DNA of 58,647 bases from CAZJRB01 sp964547995 (GCA_964547995.1 CAZJRB010000032.1:1-58647), one strand, 5' to 3'; shown: positions 22,383 through 32,227, counted from the first letter of the stretch. The notes: generated by a model from the sequence alone, not told the origin. Translations and numbers: made by a program.

Positions 22383-24332
22383 GTGAAAAAGCTGATTGTC
22401 GTTGCCGTGGCTCTTGTGGTTATGGTGTTTCTTGGCGTTCTGGCTTACAACGTCTGGTGGCACGCGACTCACTATGTTGTGGAGCGTACCGAATATCACG
22501 ACCCGGACACGTATACGGTGGAGCATACGGAGTATCATGATCCGAGGAAGACCGATGAGTTGAAGCTGACCGACGACCTGCTGGCGGACAAGAACCCGGC
22601 GTTCGACCCCGACCTGGTCGACGGCCGGCCGCTCGGCGATTGGGAGCTCAACGCCTCGGCGGCGGTCGTCCGGCTCGACTGCCCTTCGGTCAAGCCGGAC
22701 CGTGAAGCGTGGATGCTGGAGCTTTGCCCGTCGTATGCCGACGCCGTGAAAGCGGCGGCCGGCGCGGGGCGGGATTTGCTGCCCAGCGCCAACCTGCTCG
22801 ACGGCACGGCAAAGCAGTTCGACGACGGGCTGTACGCGGCGCTCGATCTAGCGTCGTTCCAGGGCAAACTCGGCGACGGGCCGGCCGCCGCCGGCTTGAT
22901 CGAAGCGATCTTCCAGGAACTCCCCGAGGGCAGCCCGGCACGCCCCTTCATGGCCGCCGGGCTCAAGCTGGCCGGCAAAGACGTCGATCTGACGCCGGAC
23001 GAGGAGAAGCAACAGGACCAATTCCTCGCCCGGTTCGAATCCGACAAGGCCCGCAGCAAGCCGATTGCGTTCTACAACTGGACGCCCGAACTGAAGCAGG
23101 TGTGGCGGTTCTTCCGGTTTCTGCAAGAGGAATTCCCCGAGGACAACCTTGCCGTCCCCCGGGCGGTTGCCGGCGTGTTGCAGGAAAATCCCGAACTGCT
23201 CGGGCAGTACCGCGCGGTCAACGCATTCTACGGCAAGCTGACCAATCCGCTGTTCTGCCTGCCGGTGGATGCACTGATCGACGCGGATGCCCCGCTGAAG
23301 ACGCTCGCGAAGGACCAGCACGCCCGGCACGCGGCCGTGGCGATCTTCCCGCCGTCGACCAGCCGCGAGACCGAACTGTTTGAGCAGCTCTTTCCACAGG
23401 GAGTGCCCGGCAACGTGAACCTGATGGCCGTGTTGATCCGGCGGATCCGCTCCGGCGAGGTCGATCTGGCCCCCAAAGACGATTCGGGCTGGTACCAGTA
23501 CCAGGTATATGCCCTTCAGACGATGCTGCTGCCCGGCGGGGTCCGGGAAAGCGAAAAGCTGCTGCTGACCGCCAAGTACAAGAAGCGGCTGGTCGAGGCG
23601 TTCAAGGCCCTGATCACGAAGCGGCGGGAGACGCACGCGCGGGGGGCGAAAGCCGCGTGCGAGGCCTTGGCTAGTGGCGAGGTCCGCCCGCGGCTTCGCG
23701 TTGAGCCCTGTCTGACCTTCTATCTCCGCACGGCCAGGGCGTACGCCTTCCTGCAAAACTTCCTGCTGGCCACGGTTGGGCAAGAACGTCTGGCTTCGAT
23801 GCACGGGCTTCGCCGCGGCGGCCCCCGCGAACCGAATCTGGCCGACGAGCTGGAGGCCTTCAAGCAGCGGTTCTACGGCTTCTACCTCGTCGGGTGCGAG
23901 GACATCGGTATGAGGCCGAAGTTTCTCGAAGACGAACCGGTCGAACCCGAAGCCGCGAAGCAGGCCGCCCTGACATGGCTGGAGTCGATGGCCGACGACC
24001 CCGACCTGGCGTGCGACACCAGGGTGTCGGTGCCCATCTACGTCGATCCGATCGGCCGGAAGACCCGGTTGTGGGGTACGCTGGGGGTCCGCCTGGCCCA
24101 TTTGAAGTCAAACTACGCCCGAGGGCCGAAGGTCCGCCCCAAGCAAGAGGGGGGCGAATGGCAGGAAGTCGAAATATACCAACTCGGCAACAGCCCCTAT
24201 GTCATTCCCGTCGACGAGTTTGCCGAATTCGAGATCGACCGGCTCGATGCCCTCACGCGGGAAGAATTCCGCAAGGCGTGCGATCAACACAAGACAAAAG
24301 CGGAGATTGTGGAGGCCTTGTCGGGGCGTTGA
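22383..24332 (+). CDS. Membrane-anchored protein of unknown function
   Basis: The 649-residue protein begins at GTG 22383, preceded by AGGGAGGA; the open frame extends 65 codons upstream into the palindromic repeat and is not credible there. One N-terminal membrane segment (LIVVAVALVVMVFLGVLAYNVWW) anchors a large extracytoplasmic domain. A short duplicated tyrosine/histidine motif (ERTEYHDPDTY, EHTEYHDPRKT) follows the anchor. The rest is helical with no motif I recognise. The C-terminal part has the strand-rich segment VSVPIYVDPIGRKTRLWGTLGVRLAHLK. No close functional context is offered by the purine genes upstream or ribosomal genes downstream. Confidence 0.8.
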   Translation: MKKLIVVAVALVVMVFLGVLAYNVWWHATHYVVERTEYHDPDTYTVEHTEYHDPRKTDELKLTDDLLADKNPAFDPDLVDGRPLGDWELNASAAVVRLDCPSVKPDREAWMLELCPSYADAVKAAAGAGRDLLPSANLLDGTAKQFDDGLYAALDLASFQGKLGDGPAAAGLIEAIFQELPEGSPARPFMAAGLKLAGKDVDLTPDEEKQQDQFLARFESDKARSKPIAFYNWTPELKQVWRFFRFLQEEFPEDNLAVPRAVAGVLQENPELLGQYRAVNAFYGKLTNPLFCLPVDALIDADAPLKTLAKDQHARHAAVAIFPPSTSRETELFEQLFPQGVPGNVNLMAVLIRRIRSGEVDLAPKDDSGWYQYQVYALQTMLLPGGVRESEKLLLTAKYKKRLVEAFKALITKRRETHARGAKAACEALASGEVRPRLRVEPCLTFYLRTARAYAFLQNFLLATVGQERLASMHGLRRGGPREPNLADELEAFKQRFYGFYLVGCEDIGMRPKFLEDEPVEPEAAKQAALTWLESMADDPDLACDTRVSVPIYVDPIGRKTRLWGTLGVRLAHLKSNYARGPKVRPKQEGGEWQEVEIYQLGNSPYVIPVDEFAEFEIDRLDALTREEFRKACDQHKTKAEIVEALSGR

Positions 24333-24462
24333 CCCCGGCGGATTGGGGGCTCGGCGGTTCTCCTCTTCCCTTTTTCCTCTGCCTTGGGCCCTCTTTCTTT
24401 CAAATTTCTTGCCGGGATTCCAGTTCCGCCATAACATTGCGATGAAAGGTATACGCGTGGCG

Positions 24463-24494
24463 GGGCGCCGCTCGTAGTGGCGCCCTGCTTTTTT
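24463..24494 (+). terminator. Intrinsic terminator, first of two
   Basis: A 7-bp GC stem (GGGCGCC 24463-24469 with GGCGCCC 24479-24485) is followed by TGCTTTTTT. It ends the transcript from the membrane-anchored protein gene or from further upstream. Confidence 0.75.
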
Positions 24495-24506
24495 GAGACA
24501 ACCACA

Positions 24507-24555
24507 GCGGTGTCCGGCCCCCTGTCTTGCCCGGCAGTCTGGACGCCGCTTTTTT
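24507..24555 (+). terminator. Intrinsic terminator, second of two
   Basis: A 9-bp stem (24507-24515 with 24541-24549, one G-U pair) is followed directly by six T residues. It lies 13 bp after the first terminator. The stretch from here to rplM (about 260 bp) should hold the rplM promoter, but I see no clear match. Confidence 0.7.
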
Positions 24556-24817
24556 CATGCCCTTCTGCCGACATTACTCAATGTAATGCTATCCCACGGG
24601 CCTGTCAACGACCATCCCGCTGTTTTGGCCGTGTTACGGGAGAACGCGGGTCGCCAAAACCATCTCGGCCCCCCCCGACGGGTGCAACAGGCACGCAATT
24701 ACGCCCTTTTGGCGAGGCGGATCCCTTGCCCGGTCGTCGGGATCCCGCTACACTGACGGTTTCGCATTTTCCGCCTCGCCCGCGACGGCCGGTCCCAAAG
24801 AGGAATTAGGCGGCAGC

Positions 24818-25270
24818 ATGACTGCACCGAAGACCTACATGGCCAAGAAAGAAGAAGTCGAGCCGCGATGGTGGCTCGTCGATGCGACCGACAAGGTGGT
24901 CGGCCGCCTGGCGAGCGACATTGCCGTGGTTCTGATGGGCAAGGATAAGCCCGCCTACACCCCGCACGTCGACATGGGCGATTTTGTGGTGGTAACCAAC
25001 GTCGAGAAGGTAGTGTTCACCGGCAAGAAATGGGAACAAAAGCGCTATACGTGGTATACCGGCTACCCCGGCCAGAAGAGCGAATCGGCGGCTTCACGAA
25101 AAGAGCGCCGACCTGAGACGATCCTGCGAGAAGCCGTTCGCCGCATGTTGCCGAAAAACAAGCTCGGCACCAAAATGCTCCGCAAACTGAAGCTTTGCGT
25201 TGGGGACGAACACCCTCACCAGGCCCAAAACCCGAAGCCGAAGGACCTTGGCGCCAAGAAGAAGGGATAA
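24818..25270 (+). CDS. rplM: Large ribosomal subunit protein uL13
   Basis: L13 is an early-assembly protein of the 50S subunit that binds 23S rRNA. The 150-residue sequence shows WWLVDATDKVVGRLASDIAVVLMGK, YTPHVDMGDFVVVTNVEKVVFTGKKW, YTWYTGYPGQ and the C-terminal RMLPKNKLGTKMLRKLKLCVGDEHPHQAQNP, all standard. AGAGGAA precedes the start. As in most bacteria it is followed at once by rpsI. Confidence 0.98.
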   Translation: MTAPKTYMAKKEEVEPRWWLVDATDKVVGRLASDIAVVLMGKDKPAYTPHVDMGDFVVVTNVEKVVFTGKKWEQKRYTWYTGYPGQKSESAASRKERRPETILREAVRRMLPKNKLGTKMLRKLKLCVGDEHPHQAQNPKPKDLGAKKKG

Positions 25271-25272
25271 CC

Positions 25273-25671
25273 ATGGCAACTGCCATTAAGGACAGCTTGG
25301 GAACGGGGAGACGCAAGAGTTCGATTGCGCGGGTGCGGGTTCGGCCGGGTACGGGCAATATCTCCGTCAACAGTCGGCCCATCGACGTTTATTTTTACAA
25401 CCTCCAGCAGCAAAACGCCGTCTTGGCGCCACTGGTGCAGACGGGCAAGCGGAATGACGTCGATGTGATTATCCGCGTCAATGGCGGCGGCATCACCGGC
25501 CAGGCCGACGCGTGCAAACTGGGAATCGCCCGGGCACTGAAGACCTACGAATCGGAACTGGAGGAGAGCCTCCGCGATTCCGGTTTATTGACCCGTGACG
25601 GCCGCATGAAAGAGCGAAAGAAACCCGGTCTCCGCGGGGCCAGACGCGGGACGCAGTTCTCGAAGCGATGA
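25273..25671 (+). CDS. rpsI: Small ribosomal subunit protein uS9
   Basis: S9 is a 30S head protein whose C-terminal tail reaches the P site. The 132-residue protein contains GTGRRKSSIARVRVRPGTGNI, VNGGGITGQADACKLGIARAL and the basic tail KKPGLRGARRGTQFSKR ending in the conserved S-K-R. ATG 25273 lies 2 nt after the rplM stop; a longer frame begins inside rplM and is rejected. Confidence 0.98.
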   Translation: MATAIKDSLGTGRRKSSIARVRVRPGTGNISVNSRPIDVYFYNLQQQNAVLAPLVQTGKRNDVDVIIRVNGGGITGQADACKLGIARALKTYESELEESLRDSGLLTRDGRMKERKKPGLRGARRGTQFSKR

Positions 25672-25811
25672 CCCCCGGGCTTTTCCGGGATATTCGCAGC
25701 GGCCATACCCTTATGGAGGGGGACGAGCTCATAGATGCTCGAAAACCCGGTTCATAGCCCCATTTCTGGAGACATGGGGAGCAAGTCGTCCAAACTCCCC
25801 GCAGGAGGTTG

Positions 25812-25840
25812 TTGACAGAGCGAATGGGTACCGTTAGGCT
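25812..25840 (+). promoter_or_regulatory. Candidate promoter of the secretion/pilus cluster
   Basis: A perfect TTGACA (25812-25817) is followed after 17 bp by TAGGCT (25835-25840), a 3/6 match to the -10 box. It lies about 100 bp before the first ATPase gene of the cluster and after the rpsI operon. Confidence 0.4.
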
Positions 25841-25936
25841 AAAGAATGTAAGGGTGAGAATCTCTAATCTCAGCGGAAGACCAAAGGACAACAGGGCCCG
25901 GCGGCAGTTCTGTGCGTCAGGCACCGCAAGGCTTAT

Positions 25937-27667
25937 GTGGAGCCCCTCATGGCCTCAAGCAAAGATGGCGATTATACCGAAATCCTGGTCCGCCAGGGGG
26001 TCGTCAGTCTAGAGCAGTTGGCGGAAGCGTCTCAACTGGCGAAAGACTCGCGGATACGACTTCCCGACGCGCTCACGCGGCTCGGGTATGCCTCGGGCGA
26101 GGACGTCATGAGGGCGATGGCCGAGCAGCACGGTCATGATTTTATCAATTTGAGCGAAGTGGTCATCCCTCCCGCTGTCGTCGAACTCGTGCCCGAGTCG
26201 GTGGCCCGGGAAAATGCCGTGATTCCACTGGCCGAGGGAGACGGCAAGTTGACGGTCATCGTCAGCGACCCCAATGACCTGGATACGATCGACAAGCTGG
26301 TTTTCATCCTCAATCGTCAAATCGAGATCGCATTGGCCCCCCGCGAAAGCATTCTGGAGGCGATCAACCGGTACTACGGCCAGACGATCGGCGAAAGCGC
26401 CGATTCGATGCTCCAGGAGTTTACCGATACGGCGATCGACTTTACGGAGACCGAGGAAGACGCGGAAACAGGCGACGAGGACATTGACGAGAATAGTGCT
26501 CCCATAGTGCGGCTGGTTCACATGATTATCACCGAGGCGGTCCAGCTTCGGGCTTCGGATATCCATATCGAACCCTTTGAGGACCGGATTCGGGTCCGCT
26601 ATCGGATCGACGGAGTGCTTGTCGAGCGGGACAGTCCCCCGCGACGTCTGTTGGGCGCTATTCTCTCGCGTGTCAAAATCCTCTCAAAACTCGACATTGC
26701 CGAGCGTCGGCGGTGCCAGGACGGGAGAATCAAAGTGACCGTGGGTGAGAAGGAACTCGATCTGCGCGTCAGCGTAATTCCCACCAACCATGGCCAGTCC
26801 GTGGTGATGCGGATCTTGGACAAGGACAGTATCCGAGTGGGCCTGAAGCAACTCGGTTTCGCTGAGGAGGAGTTCAAGAGGTTCAATGCTCTGATCGCAA
26901 GACCCAACGGCATTATCCTGGTAACAGGTCCGACGGGGTCGGGCAAAACGACCTCGTTGTACGCTGCGCTGAACGAACTGAATACGCCGGACAAGAAGAT
27001 CATTACCGCAGAAGATCCCGTGGAGTACTACCTTCAGGGGATAAATCAGGTGGAAGTCCGCCATGAGATTGGTTTGGACTTTCAGCGGGTGATTCGGGCA
27101 ATGTTACGACAGGCACCCAATGTCATCTTAGTGGGGGAGATGCGGGACTTAGAGACCGCCCAGATGGGTATTCAGGCTAGTCTGACCGGACACTTGGTTT
27201 TCAGTACATTGCACACAAACGATGCGCCCAGTGCCATTACACGTTTGATCGACATGGGGATACCCCCATATCTGGTGGCAAGCAGCATCGTGGCTATTAT
27301 GGCCCAGCGCCTCGTACGTGTAGTCTGCCAGAAGTGTAAGCAGCCGTTCACTCCTAGTGAGACAATGCTTGAGACTGCCGGCATTACACCCGAGATGGCC
27401 GCAGATGCAACGTTTGCAAAAGGGCGCGGGTGTGGAAATTGTCAGGGGTCGGGCTATCGCGGGCGTTTGGCGATCTTCGAACTTATGCTCATGTCCAACA
27501 AAGTTCGGGAGTTGACGTTCAAGGAGGCTGCCACTGAAGAACTCCGTCGAACGGCGATCACGGAAGGGATGAAAACCCTTTACTGGGACGGCATCGCAAA
27601 GGTTTGCCGCGGGGTTACGACCCTGGATGAGGTATTCCGCATTGCTAAGCGGTCAGAAGATGCCTAA
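25937..27667 (+). CDS. GspE/PilB-type secretion ATPase (first copy)
   Basis: This 576-residue hexameric AAA-like ATPase would drive pseudopilus or pilus extension from the cytoplasmic face of the membrane. The N-terminal GspE_N-type domain (LVRQGVVSLEQLAEASQLAKDSRIRLPDALTRLGYAS) is followed by a linker, an ASDIHIEPFED segment, Walker A GPTGSGKTT, the Asp box ITAEDPVEY, Walker B VILVGEMRDLETA and the His box STLHTNDAPSAITRL. A four-cysteine zinc knuckle (CQKC and CGNC) marks the GspE/PilB group. A second ATG four codons in is an alternative start. Base use near the middle is somewhat less GC-rich than in the second copy. Confidence 0.95.
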   Translation: MEPLMASSKDGDYTEILVRQGVVSLEQLAEASQLAKDSRIRLPDALTRLGYASGEDVMRAMAEQHGHDFINLSEVVIPPAVVELVPESVARENAVIPLAEGDGKLTVIVSDPNDLDTIDKLVFILNRQIEIALAPRESILEAINRYYGQTIGESADSMLQEFTDTAIDFTETEEDAETGDEDIDENSAPIVRLVHMIITEAVQLRASDIHIEPFEDRIRVRYRIDGVLVERDSPPRRLLGAILSRVKILSKLDIAERRRCQDGRIKVTVGEKELDLRVSVIPTNHGQSVVMRILDKDSIRVGLKQLGFAEEEFKRFNALIARPNGIILVTGPTGSGKTTSLYAALNELNTPDKKIITAEDPVEYYLQGINQVEVRHEIGLDFQRVIRAMLRQAPNVILVGEMRDLETAQMGIQASLTGHLVFSTLHTNDAPSAITRLIDMGIPPYLVASSIVAIMAQRLVRVVCQKCKQPFTPSETMLETAGITPEMAADATFAKGRGCGNCQGSGYRGRLAIFELMLMSNKVRELTFKEAATEELRRTAITEGMKTLYWDGIAKVCRGVTTLDEVFRIAKRSEDA

Positions 27668-27929
27668 TGGCTGGCCGCTCGCACAATTGGCTTTTCGACC
27701 GTAACCCCCTGCGCTGGGGGAGGGGCCCTATTCCCCAAGCCGGTCAGCTTTAGGGCCGAACTACTTGAGATTTTCCCGGAAATGTGAATAATCGTATTGG
27801 GAGCGGTGAGAGGTCTTTTTCTCTTCCCTGCGGGGTGGGTAACCGATAGGCGTCTTTTCCTATCACGGTTCTTGTGAGAAGCGGTAGTGCCGACGGCAGA
27901 TTCATCATCAAGCGCGGAAGGTTCCCTAA

Positions 27930-29036
27930 ATGGGCACGATCTTAATAGACAAGCTCCTTCAGACGGTTGTTAACCGGAAGGCCAGCGATCTTCACGTCAC
28001 CGTCGGTCAGCCGCCTGTGCTACGGGTTGACGGGCACCTTCACAAGCTGGAAACGAAGACATTAGAGCCGGAGGACACCGTTGCTTTGATGAAGAGCATT
28101 GCGCCGGAGCGTTGCCAGCAGGAATTGCAGGAGGTGGGCGGGGCAGACTTTGGTTTTGCGTTTGGAGACATGGCGCGGTTCCGCGTGGCGATTTTCAAGC
28201 AAAGGGGCCACGTGGCCATGGTGTTGCGGCAGATTCCCGTCACGTTGATGTCCTTCGAAGACTTGGGGACACCGCCGGTTCTAAAGGATTTGATCCTACG
28301 GCCCCGGGGATTGATCCTGGTGACTGGTCCGACCGGCTGCGGCAAGACCACTACTTTGGCGGCGGCGATCGACTATTTGAACGACCACGTGGATCACCAC
28401 ATCATCACAGTGGAAGACCCGATCGAGTTTTTTCACCCCCACAAGATGTCGACCGTGAATCAACGGGAAGTGGGCGTTGACGTCCCAAATTTTGCTGAGG
28501 CGATCAGACGGGCGTTGCGTATGGATCCGGATGTGATTCTTGTGGGGGAACTGCGAGATTTGGAAACCATCGAAGCAGCCATTACCGCGGCGGAAACCGG
28601 ACACATCGTCTTTGGTACGCTCCACACCACGGGGGCTCAGGGGACGGTTAACCGGATCATCGATGTATTTCCCACGAACCAGCAAGAGCAGATCCGGACA
28701 CAGCTCTCAACGGCCATTCTTGGAATTGTTTCACAGGCTTTGTTACCCAAGGTTGGTGGAGGCCGGGTGGCAGCGTACGAGATGTTAGTGGTAACCCCTG
28801 CAACTGCGAACTTGATCCGCGAGAACAAAACCTTCCGGATCACGTCCGTTATCCAGACCGGTGCCAAGCTGGGCATGCAGTTGCTGGACGACAACATGTT
28901 CCGGTTATGGCGGGACGGTTTGGTGGAGAAGAAAGACATTTTCTTTCGGGCGAATGATCCGGAAAGTTTGGCAAAGAAGGTTGCCCAGGTCGAGAAGGGG
29001 CTGTTCGAAGAGGCCGAAGAGCGGGTGGAGGTTTGA
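27930..29036 (+). CDS. pilT: PilT twitching-motility retraction ATPase
   Basis: The 368-residue protein has the short N-terminal domain and motifs of PilT, which depolymerises type IV pili: ASDLHVTVGQPPVLRVDG, GPTGCGKTTTLAAAID, ITVEDPIEFFHPHK, VILVGELRDLETI, FGTLHTTGAQGTVNRIID and, near the end, ATANLIREN, the counterpart of the AIRNLIRE retraction motif. No zinc knuckle is present, as expected. It sits between two GspE/PilB-type ATPases. The 262-bp gap before it holds a CCCCC/GGGGG hairpin and no gene. Confidence 0.95.
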   Translation: MGTILIDKLLQTVVNRKASDLHVTVGQPPVLRVDGHLHKLETKTLEPEDTVALMKSIAPERCQQELQEVGGADFGFAFGDMARFRVAIFKQRGHVAMVLRQIPVTLMSFEDLGTPPVLKDLILRPRGLILVTGPTGCGKTTTLAAAIDYLNDHVDHHIITVEDPIEFFHPHKMSTVNQREVGVDVPNFAEAIRRALRMDPDVILVGELRDLETIEAAITAAETGHIVFGTLHTTGAQGTVNRIIDVFPTNQQEQIRTQLSTAILGIVSQALLPKVGGGRVAAYEMLVVTPATANLIRENKTFRITSVIQTGAKLGMQLLDDNMFRLWRDGLVEKKDIFFRANDPESLAKKVAQVEKGLFEEAEERVEV

Positions 29037-29078
29037 CGGCGAAGCCAGGCGGCATTGCATTCCAGGAGCACTAAAACT

Positions 29079-30806
29079 ATGGCGTTGCGGCAAATAGGTC
29101 AAGTTCTGGTGGATTTAGGGTTCCTCTCCGAGGAGAAATTGGAAGAGGTGCTGGAGGAACAGCAGCGCCGGCTTGGGGAGATGTTCGGCGAAGTCGCCAC
29201 CAGCATGGGGATCATTAACGATGACCAGCTTGCCCAGGGGTTGGCTGAGCAGATGGGAATGCAGGTCATCAGCCTGAGCGACGTGGTGATCCCGCCCGAT
29301 GTGCTTGCTCGCATCACCGAGCCGATGGCCCAACTGTACCGCATTATCCCGATTAGCTTCAAGGGCGACGTGTTGACAATTGCGATGTGCGATCCTCAGA
29401 ACCTGTCGATCATCGACGAACTGCGGAGTTTTCTCGGCTACGAGATTCGGGCGGTCGTGGCGACAGAGCGAGAGATGGTCGGCGCGCTCGAGCGATACTA
29501 CGATGTGGGGGGGGAAAGCGTCGAGACGCTGATCGCGGGGATGGAGCAGGATGAGGAACTCCTCGAAGCGATTAAGCAGGCGGAGGAGGACGCGAAAGAG
29601 GGGGTGCTGGATCTGGCCGACATGGAGACGTTGGCGGACAGCGCCCCCGTCCGGAAGTTATTGAACATGGTCTTGTTGCTGGCGATTAAGGATCATGCCA
29701 GCGACTTGCACTTCGAGCCGTTTGAGACCGAATTCAAGATTCGGATTCGGGCGGATGGGATATTGTACGAGATGGTTCCGCCGCCCCGGCATCTCGCTTT
29801 GGCCATCACGACCCGAATCAAGGTCATGTCCGATCTGGACATCGCCGAGCGGCGCCTGCCGCAGGACGGCCGGATCCGCTTGACGGTGGGAGGACACCCG
29901 GTCGACTTGCGGGTCAGTGTGCTTCCGACCATGTTCGGCGAGAGCGTGGTAATGCGGATTCTCGACAGGTCCGTGGTTATGCTGGATTTGAACGCGGTGG
30001 GAATGCACACGGGCGTTCTTACCGCTTTCCGGGACACGATCCGCATGCCGAACGGCATTGTGCTGGTAACCGGGCCCACCGGGTCGGGGAAGACGACGAC
30101 GTTGTACGGAGCGCTCAACGAGTTGAACGAGGTGGAGGACAAGCTGATCACCACCGAGGACCCGGTCGAATACGACATCGAGGGGATTGTGCAGATGCCG
30201 ATCGACGCATCGATCGGCAACACGTTCGCAGCGTGCTTGCGCGCGATTTTGCGCCAGGACCCGGACAAGATCCTGGTGGGGGAGATTCGGGATCTGGAGA
30301 CGGCGGAGATTGCCGTGCAGGCGTCGCTGACCGGGCACATGGTGTTCAGCACGTTGCACACGAACGATGCCCCGAGCACGATTACGCGGCTGCGGGACAT
30401 GGGTGTGCCGCCGTTTTTGATTACAGCCACCCTGGAGGCGATTCTGGCACAACGCCTGGTCCGCAAGATCTGCAAGGAATGCCGCGAGCAAACCCAGCCG
30501 AGCACCGAGACGCTGGCCCAACTGGACCTGACCCCCGACGATGTGATCGACAAGAAGTTTTACCACGGGCGGGGTTGCGGTTCGTGCAACAACTCGGGTT
30601 TCAAGGGGCGGACCGGGCTGTTCGAGTACATGGTCATGAACGATACGCTGCGCGAGCTGATTAACGAGGGGGCATCGACCGAGAAGCTCCGGGACGCCGG
30701 GTTGCGCACCGGGATGCACCCGCTGCGCGAGTCGGGGTTGGAGAAAGTATATTCCGGCTTAACTGCCATTGAGGAAGTGATCCGCGAAACGGTACATGAT
30801 ATGTAA
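29079..30806 (+). CDS. GspE/PilB-type secretion ATPase (second copy)
   Basis: The 575-residue paralogue of the first ATPase has the same architecture: N-terminal LVDLGFLSEEKLEEVLEEQQRR domain, ASDLHFEPFET, Walker A GPTGSGKTTT, TTEDPVEYDI, ILVGEIRDLETAEIAVQASLTGH, STLHTNDAPSTITRL and a zinc knuckle CKEC...CGSC. ATG 29079 follows CCAGGAGC at a good distance. The two copies are clearly diverged, so each may serve a different filament or form a mixed hexamer. It is followed after 26 bp by the platform protein gene. Confidence 0.95.
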   Translation: MALRQIGQVLVDLGFLSEEKLEEVLEEQQRRLGEMFGEVATSMGIINDDQLAQGLAEQMGMQVISLSDVVIPPDVLARITEPMAQLYRIIPISFKGDVLTIAMCDPQNLSIIDELRSFLGYEIRAVVATEREMVGALERYYDVGGESVETLIAGMEQDEELLEAIKQAEEDAKEGVLDLADMETLADSAPVRKLLNMVLLLAIKDHASDLHFEPFETEFKIRIRADGILYEMVPPPRHLALAITTRIKVMSDLDIAERRLPQDGRIRLTVGGHPVDLRVSVLPTMFGESVVMRILDRSVVMLDLNAVGMHTGVLTAFRDTIRMPNGIVLVTGPTGSGKTTTLYGALNELNEVEDKLITTEDPVEYDIEGIVQMPIDASIGNTFAACLRAILRQDPDKILVGEIRDLETAEIAVQASLTGHMVFSTLHTNDAPSTITRLRDMGVPPFLITATLEAILAQRLVRKICKECREQTQPSTETLAQLDLTPDDVIDKKFYHGRGCGSCNNSGFKGRTGLFEYMVMNDTLRELINEGASTEKLRDAGLRTGMHPLRESGLEKVYSGLTAIEEVIRETVHDM

Positions 30807-30832
30807 GTTTCTCCATAAACAGGAGTCGAGTC

Positions 30833-32164
30833 ATGCCGACTTATCAATTCGAGGCAATGGACCAAAGCGGCGAAGCAATCAAGGACGTCATCGAGGCGCC
30901 GAATCAGGAGGAGGCCCAGGCGACGATACGTCAAATGGGCTACTTCGTGACGAAGATTTCCGTCAAGAAGGCCCGCAAGTCGCCCTTGGCAAAGAAGGCC
31001 GCCAAGAAGGACGGAAAGACGTTGGCCCTCGGCGGAGTCAAGTCGAAGGTGTTGTGTACCTTTACCCGCCAACTCTCGATCCTTCAGGACGCCGGCTTAC
31101 CCATCCTGCGGAGCCTGAAGATTCTCCAGCAGCAGTCGAAGGCGGGTGCGTTGAAGAACTGCCTGATCGACGTCTGCGACGAGATCGAGGGCGGGGCCAC
31201 CTTGTCCGAAGCGATGAGCAAATCGCCGAAGGCGTTCAACCGGCTCTACGTGAACATGATCAAGGCCGGCGAGGCGGGCGGGGCGCTCGAAATCATCCTC
31301 CGGCGCCTGGCCGAGTTCATGGAACGCGCCGAATCGCTCAAACGCAAGGTCAAAGGCGCGCTGGTCTATCCGGTGACCGTTATCACGTTCGCGGTCTGCA
31401 TCCTGGTCTTCATCATGTTGAAGATCGTTCCGGCATTCATCAAGATCTTCGACGACTTCGAGTGCGAGCTGCCGGCCATGACCAAATTGCTCGTCGCCAT
31501 GGCGACTTTTGTGGGCCACTACTGGTGGTCGTTGCCGCTGTTCCCGATTGCGATTTGGCTGTTTGTGAAGATGGTGCGGAAGTTCCCGCCGGGCCGGACC
31601 GGCTTCGACATGTTCCTGCTGAAAATGCCGATTTTCGGGCAGTTGGTCGAGAAGAACATTGTCGCCCGGACCATGCGGACGCTCGGAACCCTGGTGGCCA
31701 GCGGCGTGCCGATCCTCGAAGGCCTGCACATTACGAAAGAGACGGCCGGCAATTCCGTCTTCGAGAGCCTGTACGGCAAAGTCTACGACTCGATCCGCGA
31801 GGGTGAATCGATCGCCCAACCGCTGAAGGAAAACGCCAAGGTGCCGTTTCACCCCGTGGCGCTGTTCTTCTGGTTCATGTTTATCGCAGGGCCGCTGGGA
31901 ATGCTGCTTTACCTGACCAAGCTCAACAAGCCGGTCGTGGACGACATGGTCGTCAACATGGTCGACGTCGGTGAGGAGACGGGCGAACTGGATACGATGC
32001 TCTACAAGGTTGCCGACGTGTACGACGAAGAAGTCGCCGTGTTGACCGAGAGCTTGATGAGCTTGATGGAACCGTTGATGATTATCATGCTCGGCGGCAT
32101 GGTGGGATTCATCGTAATCGCCTTGTTTATGCCGCTGATTAGCCTGATTCAGAACCTGACGTAA
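30833..32164 (+). CDS. GspF/PilC inner-membrane platform protein
   Basis: The 443-residue polytopic protein anchors the ATPase and pushes pilins into the filament. The N-terminus YQFEAMDQSGEAIKDVIEAPNQEEAQATIRQMGYFV and two repeated GspF domains (LCTFTRQLSILQDAGLPILRSLKIL and ARTMRTLGTLVASGVPILEGLHI) with the paired G-E/E-G-G motifs are diagnostic. Three membrane segments are visible, the last near the C-terminus (LMIIMLGGMVGFIVIALFMPL). It lies directly between the ATPase and pseudopilin genes. Confidence 0.96.
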   Translation: MPTYQFEAMDQSGEAIKDVIEAPNQEEAQATIRQMGYFVTKISVKKARKSPLAKKAAKKDGKTLALGGVKSKVLCTFTRQLSILQDAGLPILRSLKILQQQSKAGALKNCLIDVCDEIEGGATLSEAMSKSPKAFNRLYVNMIKAGEAGGALEIILRRLAEFMERAESLKRKVKGALVYPVTVITFAVCILVFIMLKIVPAFIKIFDDFECELPAMTKLLVAMATFVGHYWWSLPLFPIAIWLFVKMVRKFPPGRTGFDMFLLKMPIFGQLVEKNIVARTMRTLGTLVASGVPILEGLHITKETAGNSVFESLYGKVYDSIREGESIAQPLKENAKVPFHPVALFFWFMFIAGPLGMLLYLTKLNKPVVDDMVVNMVDVGEETGELDTMLYKVADVYDEEVAVLTESLMSLMEPLMIIMLGGMVGFIVIALFMPLISLIQNLT

Positions 32165-32227
32165 TCCGTAAAAGAAAAACCGAACGATTGACCCTTTTAG
32201 GCAGAACCGCTGCCGGGAGCAGTTGCC

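Noticed and set aside
25672..25936. Riboswitch-like or coding content upstream of the first secretion ATPase
   Set aside because: Short hairpins and a small open frame are present, but no known riboswitch core and no protein-like composition; only a candidate promoter was kept.
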